Below are positions 6,216 through 6,994 of a DNA stretch of 6,994 nucleotides, piece after piece. The notes beneath the pieces were generated by a model. The model was not told the DNA's origin, did no database searches, and worked only from the letters and a program-made list of their open reading frames with translations. The stretch is from contig JAGRAB010000006.1 of NCBI GenBank assembly GCA_020435085.1, forward strand, positions 1 to 6,994, written 5' to 3'. Made by a program: the position numbers and the translations under genes. The stretch's first letter is position 1. Every line of letters starts with the position of its first letter. The stretch comes from Bdellovibrionales bacterium. Lineage in GTDB: Bacteria; Bdellovibrionota; Bdellovibrionia; Bdellovibrionales; UBA1609.

Positions 6216-6994
6216 GTCCTAAAATCCAATTCAGTATTTTTGTATTGATTGCATTTGTAATTGGATTTTTCATACGCCCACACCTTTACTCACCAGTTGT
6301 GCCTGAGCGAGACGGGCTTACTCAAGCAGATGGCCGTTCAGAGTCACAAAAAACCGATGATTTTCTTTCTGATGAGCAACGCAATCAATCTGCAAATGAA
6401 GAGCTCAGTCGCTTGATTAAGCTTTTTATGGTTGACGTCGCCCTGCGACTCAGTGACGAAAACAAAAAAGGCTTGAGCAAGCTTTCATCAATTACTGAAT
6501 GCGGCACTCCTTCCTCTCCAGAGACTTCAACTCAAAATTTAAATATTCATGATAAAAACCAACATCGCTCTCAGCCACAGCAAGTTAATAATAATGAGTC
6601 CTCTCTTCTTGAAAAGGTGATTCGCGTAGAGAGACAAAAACGTGATTTACGAAATGATTCTGATGAAAATAAATTTATTGATGATATTAAAATTGAAAAT
6701 TTAGAGCCTATTTTAAAACAACGCCAATCTCTCGATGCCAATGGTGCCACTCGCCTTACTGGCACTTTTAAAGGAACAATTACTTTTTTCGATACTTCAA
6801 AAGAGTCTTGGGACGTGACACTTGAGTTTTTACCCGAACCTTCTAACGATAATAAAATTCATGCAAACACAACATTAATATTCTCTAAAAATGGCGTTGA
6901 TTTTAGCACTTCTCGCGGCAGCGGGTATGATGATAAGTACTCCTACCTGGGAGGGGGTTCTCAAGCCTTGCTCATAGAATCTGGTGGTAAAACT
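6212..6994 (+). CDS. Membrane-anchored protein, 3' end beyond window
   Basis: The frame is open from the ATG to the right edge: 261 codons without a stop, so the gene is partial. It starts within the ATGA shared with the oxidoreductase stop. Residues 5-21 (IQFSIFVLIAFVIGFFI) form one hydrophobic helix followed by Arg-Pro, consistent with an N-terminal signal anchor and a periplasmic body; no lipobox is seen. Residues about 35-170 are very polar, rich in Asp, Glu, Asn, Gln and Ser, with a single cysteine near residue 96, and are probably flexible or coiled. From about residue 182 the sequence turns beta-strand-like (RLTGTFKGTITFFD, SWDVTLEFLPEP, HANTTLIFSKNG) and Gly-rich, suggesting that a folded C-terminal domain begins there. 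I do not recognise the family. The adjacency implies, but does not prove, a functional link with the oxidoreductase. Confidence 0.75.
   Translation, partial: MSPKIQFSIFVLIAFVIGFFIRPHLYSPVVPERDGLTQADGRSESQKTDDFLSDEQRNQSANEELSRLIKLFMVDVALRLSDENKKGLSKLSSITECGTPSSPETSTQNLNIHDKNQHRSQPQQVNNNESSLLEKVIRVERQKRDLRNDSDENKFIDDIKIENLEPILKQRQSLDANGATRLTGTFKGTITFFDTSKESWDVTLEFLPEPSNDNKIHANTTLIFSKNGVDFSTSRGSGYDDKYSYLGGGSQALLIESGGKT

Noticed and set aside
1..6994. CRISPR array, insertion sequence with transposase, toxin-antitoxin or phage genes
   Set aside because: No regularly spaced repeats, transposase motifs or small paired toxin genes were seen on either strand.

Overview
The window reads as ordinary housekeeping sequence from a Gram-negative bacterium with fairly AT-rich DNA (about 40% GC by eye). 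The genes are tightly packed on the + strand. One carries a signal peptide, one a CFI-box C-terminal domain and one an N-terminal membrane anchor. Together with the codon use and the Rossmann oxidoreductase, this looks most like Bdellovibrionota (Bdellovibrio/Pseudobdellovibrio-like), but that placement is inference: no rRNA or marker alignment is available here.

Region 1-313 is non-coding apart from tiny frames. It holds the most unusual structure in the window: two 38-base inverted arms (15-52 and 184-221), complementary at 34 of 38 positions with an uninterrupted 19-base core, separated by 131 bases. The interior has a perfect Shine-Dalgarno followed by a 17-codon TTG frame and two mutually exclusive small hairpins. 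It could be a MITE-like element bounded by TA or a structured RNA. A possible sigma70 promoter lies just before galU.

Region 314-4076 is a compact three-gene unit: galU (UTP-glucose-1-phosphate uridylyltransferase), an exported protein of unknown function, and priA (primosomal helicase). galU and the exported gene are linked by a Shine-Dalgarno lying over the galU stop. The exported gene and priA overlap by ATGA.

Region 4077-6994 begins with a 92-base gap holding a weak promoter candidate. It continues with a zinc-ribbon/CFI-box-CTERM protein, an FAD-dependent oxidoreductase of the amine oxidase/protoporphyrinogen oxidase type, and a membrane-anchored protein that overlaps the oxidoreductase by ATGA and runs off the window's right edge. 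The last three may be co-transcribed; no convincing intrinsic terminator was seen anywhere. The genes share no single obvious pathway: envelope sugar precursor supply, replication restart and two or three uncharacterised functions lie side by side.
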